NCBI GenBank assembly: GCA_020544565.1
Contig: CP078014.1
Coordinates: 4,032,016 to 4,096,015, forward strand
Length of the DNA: 64,000 nt
Direction of reading: 5' to 3'
Origin: Bradyrhizobiaceae bacterium
GTDB lineage: Bacteria > Pseudomonadota > Alphaproteobacteria > Rhizobiales > Xanthobacteraceae
In this document: piece by piece, positions 34,901 to 43,800 of the stretch
Layout of the letters: every line of letters begins with the position of its first letter
Position numbering within the stretch: position 1 is the first letter of the stretch
Program-made: the position numbers and the translations under genes
The notes under the pieces: generated by a model
The model's database searches: none
Seen by the model: only the letters and a program-made list of their open reading frames with translations
Told to the model about the DNA's origin: nothing

Positions 34901-35401
34901 ATGTCAGAGGATGATTACCTGAAGATTGCTACTCGCGTTCTCTTCACGGAGGCAAGACTTCTGGATCAGAAGAAATTCCGCGATTGGGTCAAGCTCTACG
35001 CTGACGATGCGATTTTCTGGGTGCCGGCCTGGAAGGACGAGTACGAGACGACGTCCAATCCGAACCGCGAGCTTTCAATGATATATCATGAGAACTCATA
35101 TGGGCTGAGTGACCGAATTGACAGGATACAGTCGCGAAAGTCCATCACGGCGATGCCGCTTCCGCGCACGGTTCATTCCTATACGAACATCATGGTCGAT
35201 GCGGCCTCGACGGATTCGATCGAGGGAAATGCCTGCTTCACGGTTCATACGTACGATCCGCGCGCTTGTAAAAGCCATACCAACTTCGGACGCCTTGAAT
35301 TTCGGCTGCGCCGTCTTGGAGAGGCTTGGCTGATCGGATTCAAAAAGATTTCCCTTACGAACGATCAAATGGCCACTGCGCTCGATTTCTACAGCGTCTA
35401 G
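34901..35401 (+). CDS. Aromatic-ring-hydroxylating oxygenase, small subunit
   Basis: This 166-residue beta subunit of the SnoaL/NTF2-like fold opens with DDYLKIATRVLFTEARLLD, then FRDWVKLYADDAIFWVPAWK and a conserved RLRRLGEAWLIGFKKISLTND near the C-terminus, as in BenB. It is 9 bp after the large-subunit gene with GGTTAGCG before the ATG. It has a structural role in the oxygenase hexamer. Confidence 0.9.
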   Translation: MSEDDYLKIATRVLFTEARLLDQKKFRDWVKLYADDAIFWVPAWKDEYETTSNPNRELSMIYHENSYGLSDRIDRIQSRKSITAMPLPRTVHSYTNIMVDAASTDSIEGNACFTVHTYDPRACKSHTNFGRLEFRLRRLGEAWLIGFKKISLTNDQMATALDFYSV

Positions 35402-35547
35402 CAAGTGCGTCGCAGATGAATATCAGCAGAATCTGCCAACTAGCCTTCGGCTGAAGGTATTGAATGTGAGAGTGCTCGGCGCCTGTCAACGGCGGATAAG
35501 GAGGACGGGCGCGCCGAATGTGCCCTTCCCCTACAGGGAGCGCTAAA

Positions 35548-36729
35548 ATGCGTTTTGTGATTGTCGGAGCAGGCCTCGCGGGGCACACAGCCGCCGTGCA
35601 TCTTCGCGAGTTGGCGCCACAAGCCAAGATCGATATTCTCGGAGACGAACTCGGCCTGCCGTATGATCGCCCGCCGCTGTCCAAAGAAGTCCTTGGCGAG
35701 GGCGCACCGCGCTATCTGGCAAACGCGGAGACCTATCATGAGAACGGTATTTCGTATCATCCCGGACAAACCGCGACGCAGATCGATCGAAACCGCTCCG
35801 AAATTCTAACCGCTTGCGGAAATGCTTATGCTTACGATCGGCTACTCCTCGCGACCGGATCGCGGGCGAGAAAATTGCCGGATAGCGTCGGGCAAAGCTC
35901 GAAAATTCTCTATCTGCGAACGCTTGAAGACGCGGTTCGCTTGAAATCCGTGCTTCGGGAATCGCGTCGAATTGCTGTGATCGGCGGCGGGTTCATTGGG
36001 TTAGAGGTTGCTGCCGCCGCTCGAGCGATGGCCTGCGAGGTTTTTCTGTTTGAGATGACGGATCGGATACTATCTCGCGGCATGCCTGCTATCCTGAGCC
36101 GTTGGGCTGAGAAATTGCATCGCCTGAACGGAGTCCAGTTCGAATTTGGCTCAAAGATCGATTCAATTCATCATCAGGATGATGGTTCGTTGCGATTGCG
36201 CTGGAATGCATTCGCAGATGTCGACGCAGTCGTTGTCGGGATCGGGGTTCAACCCAACACCCAACTTGCATCGGACGCGGGGCTGGACGTCGATGATGGT
36301 ATTGTCGTGGATGATCGCTGCCAGACATCTGATCCGGCGATCTTCGCTGCGGGAGAGGTGACGTCACACCCCGTCTTAGGCGGCGCGTTTCGTCAGCGAC
36401 TTGAGTCCTGGAAGGTGGCCTCGGGCCAATCGCTGGTCGCGGCGAAATCCATGGCAGGGATTGACTCGCATTATGCGGAGCCGCCGTGGCTATGGTCGGA
36501 CCAGTTTGGACACAACATTCAGTCGTTAGGAGTGCTGCAAAATGCTGACCGCAGTGTCGTGCTGGACGATCCTGAAACGAACAATTGGACGGCAATCTTC
36601 CTCGATAGTCACGATAAAATTGCCGGCGCAATCGCGGTGAACAACGGCCGTGATATTTCGATGCTAAAGCGTGCCTTGCTTCATGACGGAATCATTCCAG
36701 AGAAACTGCTCAATAGAGCCGCCAGATAG
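35548..36729 (+). CDS. Ferredoxin reductase, FAD/NADH (BphA4/AndAa-like)
   Basis: This 393-residue glutathione-reductase-type ferredoxin reductase has FAD motif FVIVGAGLAGHTAAVHL, DRPPLSKEVL, NADH motif IAVIGGGFIGLEVAAAAR and second FAD motif IFAAGEVTSHP. It moves electrons from NADH to the Rieske ferredoxin. I use ATG 35548 with AGGGAGCG upstream, although the frame opens at 35518. A 146-bp gap with no recognised element separates it from the small-subunit gene. Benzoate-family oxygenases usually use a fused ferredoxin-reductase (BenC), so the separate ferredoxin plus this reductase is an unusual pairing. Confidence 0.9.
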   Translation: MRFVIVGAGLAGHTAAVHLRELAPQAKIDILGDELGLPYDRPPLSKEVLGEGAPRYLANAETYHENGISYHPGQTATQIDRNRSEILTACGNAYAYDRLLLATGSRARKLPDSVGQSSKILYLRTLEDAVRLKSVLRESRRIAVIGGGFIGLEVAAAARAMACEVFLFEMTDRILSRGMPAILSRWAEKLHRLNGVQFEFGSKIDSIHHQDDGSLRLRWNAFADVDAVVVGIGVQPNTQLASDAGLDVDDGIVVDDRCQTSDPAIFAAGEVTSHPVLGGAFRQRLESWKVASGQSLVAAKSMAGIDSHYAEPPWLWSDQFGHNIQSLGVLQNADRSVVLDDPETNNWTAIFLDSHDKIAGAIAVNNGRDISMLKRALLHDGIIPEKLLNRAAR

Positions 36730-37187
36730 CGCTCCTATTACGTGTTCATCATGAGAACCGAGATACCGAGCGATATGCTTGGCTTCGACCAAACTCATTG
36801 CGCCTATGTTGGCGCGGTTCATGGCGACGGACAGAAGCTTTTTTGAAGGCTCGCCGAGTGCGTCATTTCGCTAAGCGAGCCGAAGGGTAGCCCTCGGAGA
36901 GCATCCTCAGGAAAGAGTCAGAGCGGGGTTCCCATTGTCGGCTCTCCAATAGGCCGAATAGTAAAGCCGGTTTGGGCCCGCGCCATGCGCAGTTTTCGTT
37001 GCCTATTCCGAAGCTCTAGCCGGGACCGCGTTCGCAGCCGCGCCTTCCCGATCCGGCTAAGCTGGTCCCGCCGATGTTCAAGTGCGTCATGGCGGCGGAT
37101 AAGGGGCCGGAAGGCGAGAGGAAGTTGTCAGTTAAGGTAGATAGCATCAAAGCAGAAGGGGACGCCGCATGTATTGTAATATAGCCG
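36730..37187. other. Intergenic region between oxygenase operon and CBASS operon
   Basis: No gene is supported in these 458 bp. A perfect 7-bp inverted repeat, GGCTCGC (36848) and GCGAGCC (36876), is present without a T-run. A 36-codon plus-strand frame at 37075-37185 reads like a protein tail but cannot be identified. The base composition and short frames suggest scrap DNA at a junction between two imported blocks. Confidence 0.4.
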
Positions 37188-37664
37188 TCAGATCCTCGGT
37201 TGCCGCGTCGCGCGACGCACCCGTCGACCATAACGCTCGTTATCCGTCGGATCGGGGTGCTTGCCGCCGCCCTTCCAGTCGTCGGAGATCAGCCAGTCCT
37301 CGAAATAGTAAAGCCACGTTGTGGCCCAGGGTACGAATGTCTGATCGATCCGCATCGTGCCGGTCCACTCGCGCGTTCCTGGCAACGTGAGGCACAGGCG
37401 CAGGGGATCATGATAGACGTGCGGCAGGGGCCGCTCACCCGCCAAAGCCGAAAGCTCGGGGTCCGTGACGAAGACGCTTGGTGTTTCGCCCCGCTGAAAT
37501 GTAATGCGCATGGAGTATTCACGGCTAAGGGGCGTCGGCCTGTCACGATAATCCCAAATAAAGCCAGTCGCGTGCAGCCGGCCTGTCCCCGTACAGATGG
37601 GATTGGCGCGCAGAAACATAAACTGCTGCGCGGGCGTCAGGTCTGGGCGGTCACGCGAAAACAC
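37188..37664 (-). CDS. CBASS-associated E2-like protein (short type II system)
   Basis: This 158-residue protein has the features of the stand-alone bacterial E2 (ubiquitin-conjugating-like) protein of short type II CBASS operons: a beta-rich N-terminal half, then VYHDPLRLCLTLPGTREW with candidate catalytic Cys91, and VPWATTWLYYFEDWLISDDW followed by KGGGKHPDP. Such E2s attach the CD-NTase to a target and raise its activity. Translation begins at a GTG directly after the CD-NTase TAG. It is the last gene of the operon. Assignment is from remembered family motifs and context. Confidence 0.75.
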   Translation of the reverse strand: MFSRDRPDLTPAQQFMFLRANPICTGTGRLHATGFIWDYRDRPTPLSREYSMRITFQRGETPSVFVTDPELSALAGERPLPHVYHDPLRLCLTLPGTREWTGTMRIDQTFVPWATTWLYYFEDWLISDDWKGGGKHPDPTDNERYGRRVRRATRQPRI

Positions 37665-38864
37665 CTAGTCACCGAAGAACGTGTTGGAGCGAACCGGCGT
37701 CGCATTGGCCGCGCTGGACAGCGTGAGCCCGACCGTCGGCGCGACGTAGAGCTTCTTGGCCGTGCGTGCCTGCGAAATGCTGTCGGTGCGAGCATCGATA
37801 ACTTTGCGAACGACCGAACTCCCGAGGCTTCCTTCCAAGCTCTTGCCGATAACGTCGATGCCCTGCAAATCCGGAAGGGCCTCGAAGTCCGCCAGTGCCT
37901 TCGCATGCCACTCGTAGAAGGCGGCGGCGCGAGCCGGCTCAGTATTCCAGCGCTCGGCGAAGTTCTCGCCGACCGTGGTTTCGTTGGCCACCACATAGAT
38001 CCGCCGACCATTGACGACCGGCTTATCGATGAAGTGTGGCATCAACCGAATGGTCGCGATCAGAACGTCAAGTTCGGAATCGAAAACAAAGCTCTTGACG
38101 CAATACTCATACGACTGTGCCGCGAGCGTGGTGATGATGATGGAGATCGGTGCGATCTCCTCGACGACTTCCAGGAAATGCACATCACGATGCCGCTTGA
38201 GGATCTGCACCGTCCGCCGCAGGATGCCTTTGGCGGTGCCATGCACAGGGAAGGGCTCGACGGCCGCACGGTCCTCGGCAGCGAGAGCCTTTTGCATCCG
38301 CAAGGTGGGGATTAGGGCTGCCCTGCGTTCAAAGAGCGCCTTGTAGCCTTTCGGATTCGTCGGTTTGAATTCCCGCAGCTTCTTGTCGGGAACCAATTCG
38401 CCGCCGTTGGCGCATTTGGCATTGTTGATCGTCGGCGAGATGTCGAGATGATATTCGCGTGCGTAGTTCAAGCGCCAGCAGCGCTTCTTCTCTTCGAGCA
38501 TGGCAGCGTAGCGCGCGTTCTCCTTCAGGCGATCGCCGACAATGCGTTTCAACTCTGCCGGTGGCCGGTCAGCGGTAAAGCGCAGCACCTTGCAGATGAG
38601 ATCGACGTCGAAATCTTCGCGCCCGATCGGTTTGACCGTCGTGCCGAGGCCGGTCGAGCCGTGAGCATAAATATCGATCCACTTCAGAAGAGGGTTGTCC
38701 GACCCGGAGAGCCATTCCGCGACAGCCTCGTAGCTCGTCCGCGCAGCCTCAAGCTGAGCAGCGGTCAACTCCAGCGCTTGGCAAATCTGATCGAGGAGCG
38801 AGTAAACCTCGGCTTTGCGCAAAAGCAGATGCGTCTGGGGAGGCGCCGTGAACATCTGATTCAT
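37665..38864 (-). CDS. CBASS CD-NTase (cGAS/DncV-like nucleotidyltransferase)
   Basis: This 399-residue enzyme makes a cyclic oligonucleotide on phage infection. The nucleotidyltransferase core shows Gly69-Ser70 in AHGSTGLGT, the DxD metal site Asp86/Asp88 in GREDFDVDLIC, and the third acid Asp141 in YHLDISPTINN. The C-terminus carries VGLTLSS and ends NTFFGD, a short flexible tail consistent with E2-mediated conjugation through its last residue. It overlaps the patatin gene stop (ATGA) and is followed directly by the E2 gene. The gene appears complete, but the effector upstream is not. Confidence 0.88.
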   Translation of the reverse strand: MNQMFTAPPQTHLLLRKAEVYSLLDQICQALELTAAQLEAARTSYEAVAEWLSGSDNPLLKWIDIYAHGSTGLGTTVKPIGREDFDVDLICKVLRFTADRPPAELKRIVGDRLKENARYAAMLEEKKRCWRLNYAREYHLDISPTINNAKCANGGELVPDKKLREFKPTNPKGYKALFERRAALIPTLRMQKALAAEDRAAVEPFPVHGTAKGILRRTVQILKRHRDVHFLEVVEEIAPISIIITTLAAQSYEYCVKSFVFDSELDVLIATIRLMPHFIDKPVVNGRRIYVVANETTVGENFAERWNTEPARAAAFYEWHAKALADFEALPDLQGIDVIGKSLEGSLGSSVVRKVIDARTDSISQARTAKKLYVAPTVGLTLSSAANATPVRSNTFFGD

Positions 38865-39290
38865 GGCTCAATTCCTTTCACGGTGTAGATAGGTTTGAAC
38901 GATTCGGCAGTTTCCGTCAGAAAAACGGGTTCAATGCGAGGACGCTCCTTACGAGCTGATGAGGCGCCCATGCCTTTGAGTTGCGCGATCTTGCGCGTGT
39001 CATCGAGATTGAAGAAATCCTTCGGCACATCCGGGCAGCACCGGAAAATCGCCTCACGTTCGTATTGATGGCCGGTAAGCAACTTCGCCATACCAAGCGC
39101 GCCATGCGACTGGCCGTCCATGAACAGGCGGGTCACATCCTTTGCGAGACCGCCCCAACCAGGCGCCTCGCCGATCATGTAGACCTCGTTGACGCAGCCC
39201 AGGCTCAGCACTCGCAGACTGCTGGCCGGCCAGTCGAGCAAAGTGACGGCCTCGACCACCGCCAACGCGATCGGGTTGTTGGCCCATATC
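38861..39290 (-). pseudogene. CapV-type patatin phospholipase effector, C-terminal fragment
   Basis: The minus-strand frame from about 39290 reads IWANNPIALAVVEAVTLLDW, RVLSLGCVNEVY, LTGHQYEREAIFRCCPDVP and ends YTVKGIEP, the C-terminal part (about 143 residues) of CapV-like patatin phospholipases. The segment normally before IWANNP contains the catalytic Asp (DGG), and further upstream the GxSxG serine. Both are gone, because the frame meets unrelated sequence at about 39288-39291, just at the ribosome site of the ABC ATPase gene. CapV degrades membrane phospholipid when bound by the cyclic nucleotide. This remnant cannot. The operon has therefore lost its killer protein. Confidence 0.82.
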
Positions 39291-39300
39291 GGAGGTTGAG

Positions 39301-40011
39301 ATGGGCAGCGGCGGAATCCTCATCGAAAAAATCAGGAAGCGGTATGGCAGCGGCGACACTGCTGTCGACGCCCTAAAAGATGTAAACATGAAAGTCGCAT
39401 CCGGCGAGGTGGTCGGCCTGATCGGCCCCTCGGGATCGGGCAAGAGTACGTTGCTCAAAGCCTTGGGAGCAGTCATCGACCCGAGCGGCGGGCGCATGAC
39501 TCTCGGCGACGAGGTAATCTATGACGACGACTGGAAAATTGCCGATCTTCGCGCGTTGCGGCGCGACAAGATCGGCTTTGTCTTTCAGGCGCCTTATCTC
39601 ATCCCGTTTCTGGACGTCACCGACAATGTTGCTTTGCTGCCGATGCTGGCCGGTGTTCCTAATAGCGAATCGCGCAAGCGCGGTCGTGAACTTCTGAAGG
39701 CTCTCGACGTCGAGCACCGCGCTGCTGCCATGCCATCGCAGCTATCCGGCGGTGAACAACAGCGGGTCGCGATTGCGCGCGGACTGGTCAACCGGCCGCC
39801 GGTGATTCTTGCCGACGAGCCGACTGCGCCGCTTGATAGCGTGCGTGCGCTGACCGTGATCCGCATCCTCAACGATATGGCAATCAAATTTGGTACAGCC
39901 ATTATCGTCGTCACTCACGACGAAAAGATCATCCCCACGTTCAAACGCATCTATCACATCAGAGACGGCGTGACGCACGAAGAAGCAGGCGAAGGGCGCG
40001 GCTTTGACTAA
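39301..40011 (+). CDS. ABC transporter ATP-binding protein (MacB/DevA-type), partner genes missing
   Basis: This 236-residue ATPase has Walker A GLIGPSGSGKSTLL, Q-loop FVFQAPYLIPFLDV, signature LSGGEQQRVAIARGL, Walker B VILADEPTAPLD and switch His in VVTHDEK. It resembles the ATPases of MacB/LolD/DevA export systems, which normally work with a FtsX-type permease and a membrane-fusion protein encoded next to them. None is present, so it is orphaned: upstream DNA is the cut CBASS effector gene and downstream is an unrelated membrane protein. GGAGG stands 5 bp before the ATG. It may be a leftover last gene of a deleted export operon. Confidence 0.82.
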   Translation: MGSGGILIEKIRKRYGSGDTAVDALKDVNMKVASGEVVGLIGPSGSGKSTLLKALGAVIDPSGGRMTLGDEVIYDDDWKIADLRALRRDKIGFVFQAPYLIPFLDVTDNVALLPMLAGVPNSESRKRGRELLKALDVEHRAAAMPSQLSGGEQQRVAIARGLVNRPPVILADEPTAPLDSVRALTVIRILNDMAIKFGTAIIVVTHDEKIIPTFKRIYHIRDGVTHEEAGEGRGFD

Positions 40012-40120
40012 CAGCAGAAACGAACATGATCGCCGTCATCCACCCCTTGCGGTAACTGGAACGGCCTGTGTTCGCCGAAAGGGGCGTGCGCCCTTTCAAA
40101 ATGAATAAGGAGGAGCGGTC

Positions 40121-40549
40121 ATGGGGTCTATCTGGACATCAGCTCCAGTAATTAAAGCACTTGGTGGAATCGCAATCCTGTTCGGAGTAGCCACACTCTT
40201 TTCCGGAGGAAGTGCTCTTTTTGAGCTGCATGGAACAGAAAATCATACGACGCAAATTGTCCCCTTCGTACTGTATTTCAATTTTGTTGCTGGTTTTGCG
40301 TATGTTGCCACCGGTGCTGGATTGATCATGAGGCATGGGTGGGCGTCTGTTTCTGCGGTGGCAATTGCAGTAGCGACCATCATAGTCTTTCTTGCTTTAG
40401 GTGGCTGGATATTGGCAGGCAATGCTTACGAGACGCGAACGGTCGTTGCCATGAGTCTGCGAACGGCGTTCTGGCTGGGTTTGGCAATAATTTCGGTAGC
40501 TAGTTATAGTCAAAACTCAACGCCGCTTAATTCAACAAACGACTCGTGA
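40121..40549 (+). CDS. Four-helix membrane protein of unknown function
   Basis: This 142-residue protein has four hydrophobic segments (about residues 12-30, 46-66, 74-98, 112-128) and a short polar tail. AAGGAGGAGCGGTC precedes the ATG, a strong ribosome site. Base composition is much more AT-rich than its neighbours, pointing to foreign origin. I recognise no family. Small membrane proteins of this kind often lie beside metal or stress-resistance genes, but nothing in the sequence shows a function. Confidence 0.7.
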   Translation: MGSIWTSAPVIKALGGIAILFGVATLFSGGSALFELHGTENHTTQIVPFVLYFNFVAGFAYVATGAGLIMRHGWASVSAVAIAVATIIVFLALGGWILAGNAYETRTVVAMSLRTAFWLGLAIISVASYSQNSTPLNSTNDS

Positions 40550-40660
40550 TCTTTGGAGCTGTGGCGCAATTCAAATATACGCAGATACGATCTATGCCGC
40601 AGAGTAACTCGGCACGATGCCTCACTGACATTCAGCACCAATGGTTGATCAGCAGGAGAT

Positions 40661-40797
40661 GCCAACCTGCTAAATTCGCGGCTTCGTCTCGTTTCACTAA
40701 TTCAGACGCAAGCGGTCGCCGAATGTTTGAACTTTCGCCACGCGGCGAAAGCGCTCCGTGTCAGCCAGTCCAGCGTCAGCGCCCGCGTGAAGATATC
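40661..40797 (+). pseudogene. LysR-type helix-turn-helix fragment
   Basis: In the frame starting at 40661 the sequence reads LIQTQAVAECLNFRHAAKAL, RVSQSSVSARVK, the helix-turn-helix of a LysR regulator, with no start codon (a TGA stands upstream at 40646) and an abrupt end at about 40797, where the metal-pump gene terminates on the other strand. It is a scrap left by a rearrangement. Confidence 0.6.
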
Positions 40798-40803
40798 CAT
40801 GTT

Positions 40804-43800
40804 CTATGCTGAAATCTCCAATTCCAACGGCTGCTTCTCTGGTTCGGCGACGATAACAGAGCGCCGCTCTACCCATCGATAGATCGTCGGCAACAACAGC
40901 AATGTCAGGACTGTGGACGACAGCACGCCGCCGATAACGACGGTAGCAAGCGGGCGTTGCACCTCCGCGCCCGCACCGTGCGCGACCGCCATTGGTATGA
41001 AACCTACGCCCGCGACCAAGGCGGTCGACAACACCGGGCGAAGGCGATCCGTGGCGCCTTGTCGAACAGCCTCGATAACGGGCAGGCTTCGCCGCAACTC
41101 ATTGATATGATCGATTAGGACGAGGCCATTCAGCATCGCGATGCCGGAGACAGCGATGAAGCCGATCGCGGCGGTGATCGAGAATGGCATATCCTGGAGC
41201 CATAGGGCCAATACGCCGCCGGTAATCGCAAACGGAATGCCGGTATAGACGATCGCAGCATGACGCACGCTCCCCAAGGCCGAGTAAACGAGCAAGAAGA
41301 TCATCAGCAGTGCGGCCGGCACGACGATTAACAGACGGGCGCGTGCTGCTTCCAACTGGCGGAATTGGCCGCCGAACTCGATGCGATAGGAGTCGGGTAG
41401 CGAGAGCTTGCTATCGAGGCGTGTGCGGGCGGCGGTCACGTAACCTTCGATGTCGCTGGTATTGAGGTTGACCATCAACGCTGCGCGACGCTTGGCATTG
41501 TCGTGCAGGATAGGCTCGACCGTTCTCACTTCGCGAAGCCTCGCTACGCGGTCGAGCGGCACGAGGCCCATCGCACCGACACGTAAAGGAAGAGCGAGGA
41601 TCGATTTTATGTCGGCGCGCTGGGCTTCGGGCAAGCGAATGACAACGGCATAGCGACGTTCGCCGTCCGCGATGAAGCCGACCTCGTCGCCGCCAATCGC
41701 CGCGGCGATGGCGCGGTTGACCTCAGCTGTCCCCAGCCCCAATCGCACCATGGCGTCGCGATCGATCTCGACCACCATACTGTGGGTGCGGCTGGCGACC
41801 TCAAATGCGACATTGGCGGTGCCGGGCAGACCCTGCAATTCTTCCCGCGCCTGCGCGGCCAGCCGCTCGAGCACGTCATAGTCGTCGCCGAAGATCTTGA
41901 CCGACAAATCCGCGCGCGTCCCCTCCAGCATCTCGTTGAAGCGCATTTCGATCGGCTGTGCGAAAAGGAACGACTGCTCTGGCGCCAGCGCGGTCGCAGC
42001 CTTCTCGATCGCCGCGACCAGTTCGCTCTTGTCACGCGGCATATCGGGACCTTGCGGCCATTGGTCCAGCGGTTTGTAGAAGATGTAGAGGTCATTTTCG
42101 TTCGGCGGCATCGGGTCGGTTGCGACCGCGCTGGTTCCGATACGGGAGAAGGTCCGGGTCACTTGCGGGAAACGACGCAGAATTTCCCGCTCGGTTTGTT
42201 GTTCGATCGCAAGGCTGCGGTCGAGCGACATACCAACGGGTTTGTATACCATCGCGGTGATCGAACCCTCATCCAGGCGCGGCGTGAACTGCGAGCCAAG
42301 CGTCAGGAATGTTGCCAATGCCGCGCCGACCAGGGCTGTCGCAGATACGAACAGGACAGCGGGATGACGGAGGGCGAAGTTCAGGACAGGACGGTAACCC
42401 CGGATCACGATGGCGGCGAATCCGCCCTCATGAGCGATCGGGCTGTTGGTGATCGCCTCCGACAGAGAGGGCACCGTGTCGCCGGCATCCGGCTTGCGCA
42501 CCTTCCCGCCCCGTAGAAATCGGGCACACAGCGCGGGCACAAGTGTAAACGTTATGATCAGAGCCGCCGCCAGCGCCAACATCACGGCTTGCGCCATGGG
42601 GTGAAATAGCTTCCCCTCGACGCCGCCCAGGCTGAGCACGGGCACGTAAACCAGTGCGATAATGGCAATGCCGAAGAACACGGGCCGCGCCACACCGCTC
42701 GCGGCCTTTACGATCACGCGGCGGCGTTCGTCGACTGTCAGCTCGCGCCCTTTGCCCCGCTGCGTTTCGCCTAACAACCGCAATGTGTTCTCCACAACTA
42801 CGATCGCGCCGTCGACGATCAGGCCGAAGTCAAGCGCGCCAAGACTCATCAGATTGCCTGAGATGCCGAGCGCATGCATGCTCGTGATCATCATCAGGAA
42901 CGCCAGCGGGATCACGGAGGTGACGATTAGCGCCGCGCGCCAGTTGCCGACGACGATTAGCAGCACGACGGCGACCAGCAATGCGCCCTCGCCAAGGTTG
43001 CGCTCAACCGTCGCGATGGTGCGGTCCACCAGTTCGGAACGATCGTATTGAACCTGAAGGGTCATGCCCTTGGGGAGCGCCGCGCGCAGATTCGGCAGTT
43101 GCGCGTCGACGCGTCGGGCGACCTCCCGGCTGTTCTGCCCGACCAGCATCATCACTGTGCCGAGCACAGTTTCCTTACCATTCGCGGTCGCGGCGCCGTC
43201 GCGTGGCGCATGGCCTATGGTCACGGTGGCGAGATCGCCGACCGTCAGCGGTCGTAAGCCGCCGGCAAATTTTACGGGCAATGCGCGGATCATCTCAGCG
43301 GTCATGACGCGCGCTTCGGTTCGGACGGTGAAGCGCTGGTCGTTCCTGGTGATAGTTCCGCCGCCGGCATTGGAGACATTGGCGCCGACAGCCTGACCAA
43401 GCTCGCTCGACGTGATGCCCGCAGCCGTGAGCTTTTTCAGGTCCGGCGCGATGACGAACTGACGTTCGAGACCGCCGTTGGAGTTGACGTCGGCCACACC
43501 CTGGATTGCACGCAGCATCGGCCGTACGATGTATTCCTGAGCCTCGAACAGCTCCATCAATTGCTGCTGCTCGTCCATGCCGGACGGCGGCTGCGCCCAT
43601 TCGAGCGTGTAGTACCAGATCTCGCCAAGTCCAGTGGTGATCGGTGCGAGGCGTGGCGACGATCCGGCCGGCAGCGTGTCGCGCACCGCCGTGAGTCTCT
43701 CGTTGACGAACTGGCGCGAGCGAAGTTGGTCCGTGCCATCCTCATAGATCAGCGTGACCTGTGACAACCCGGTTTTGGTGAGCGATCGCATTTCGCGCAG

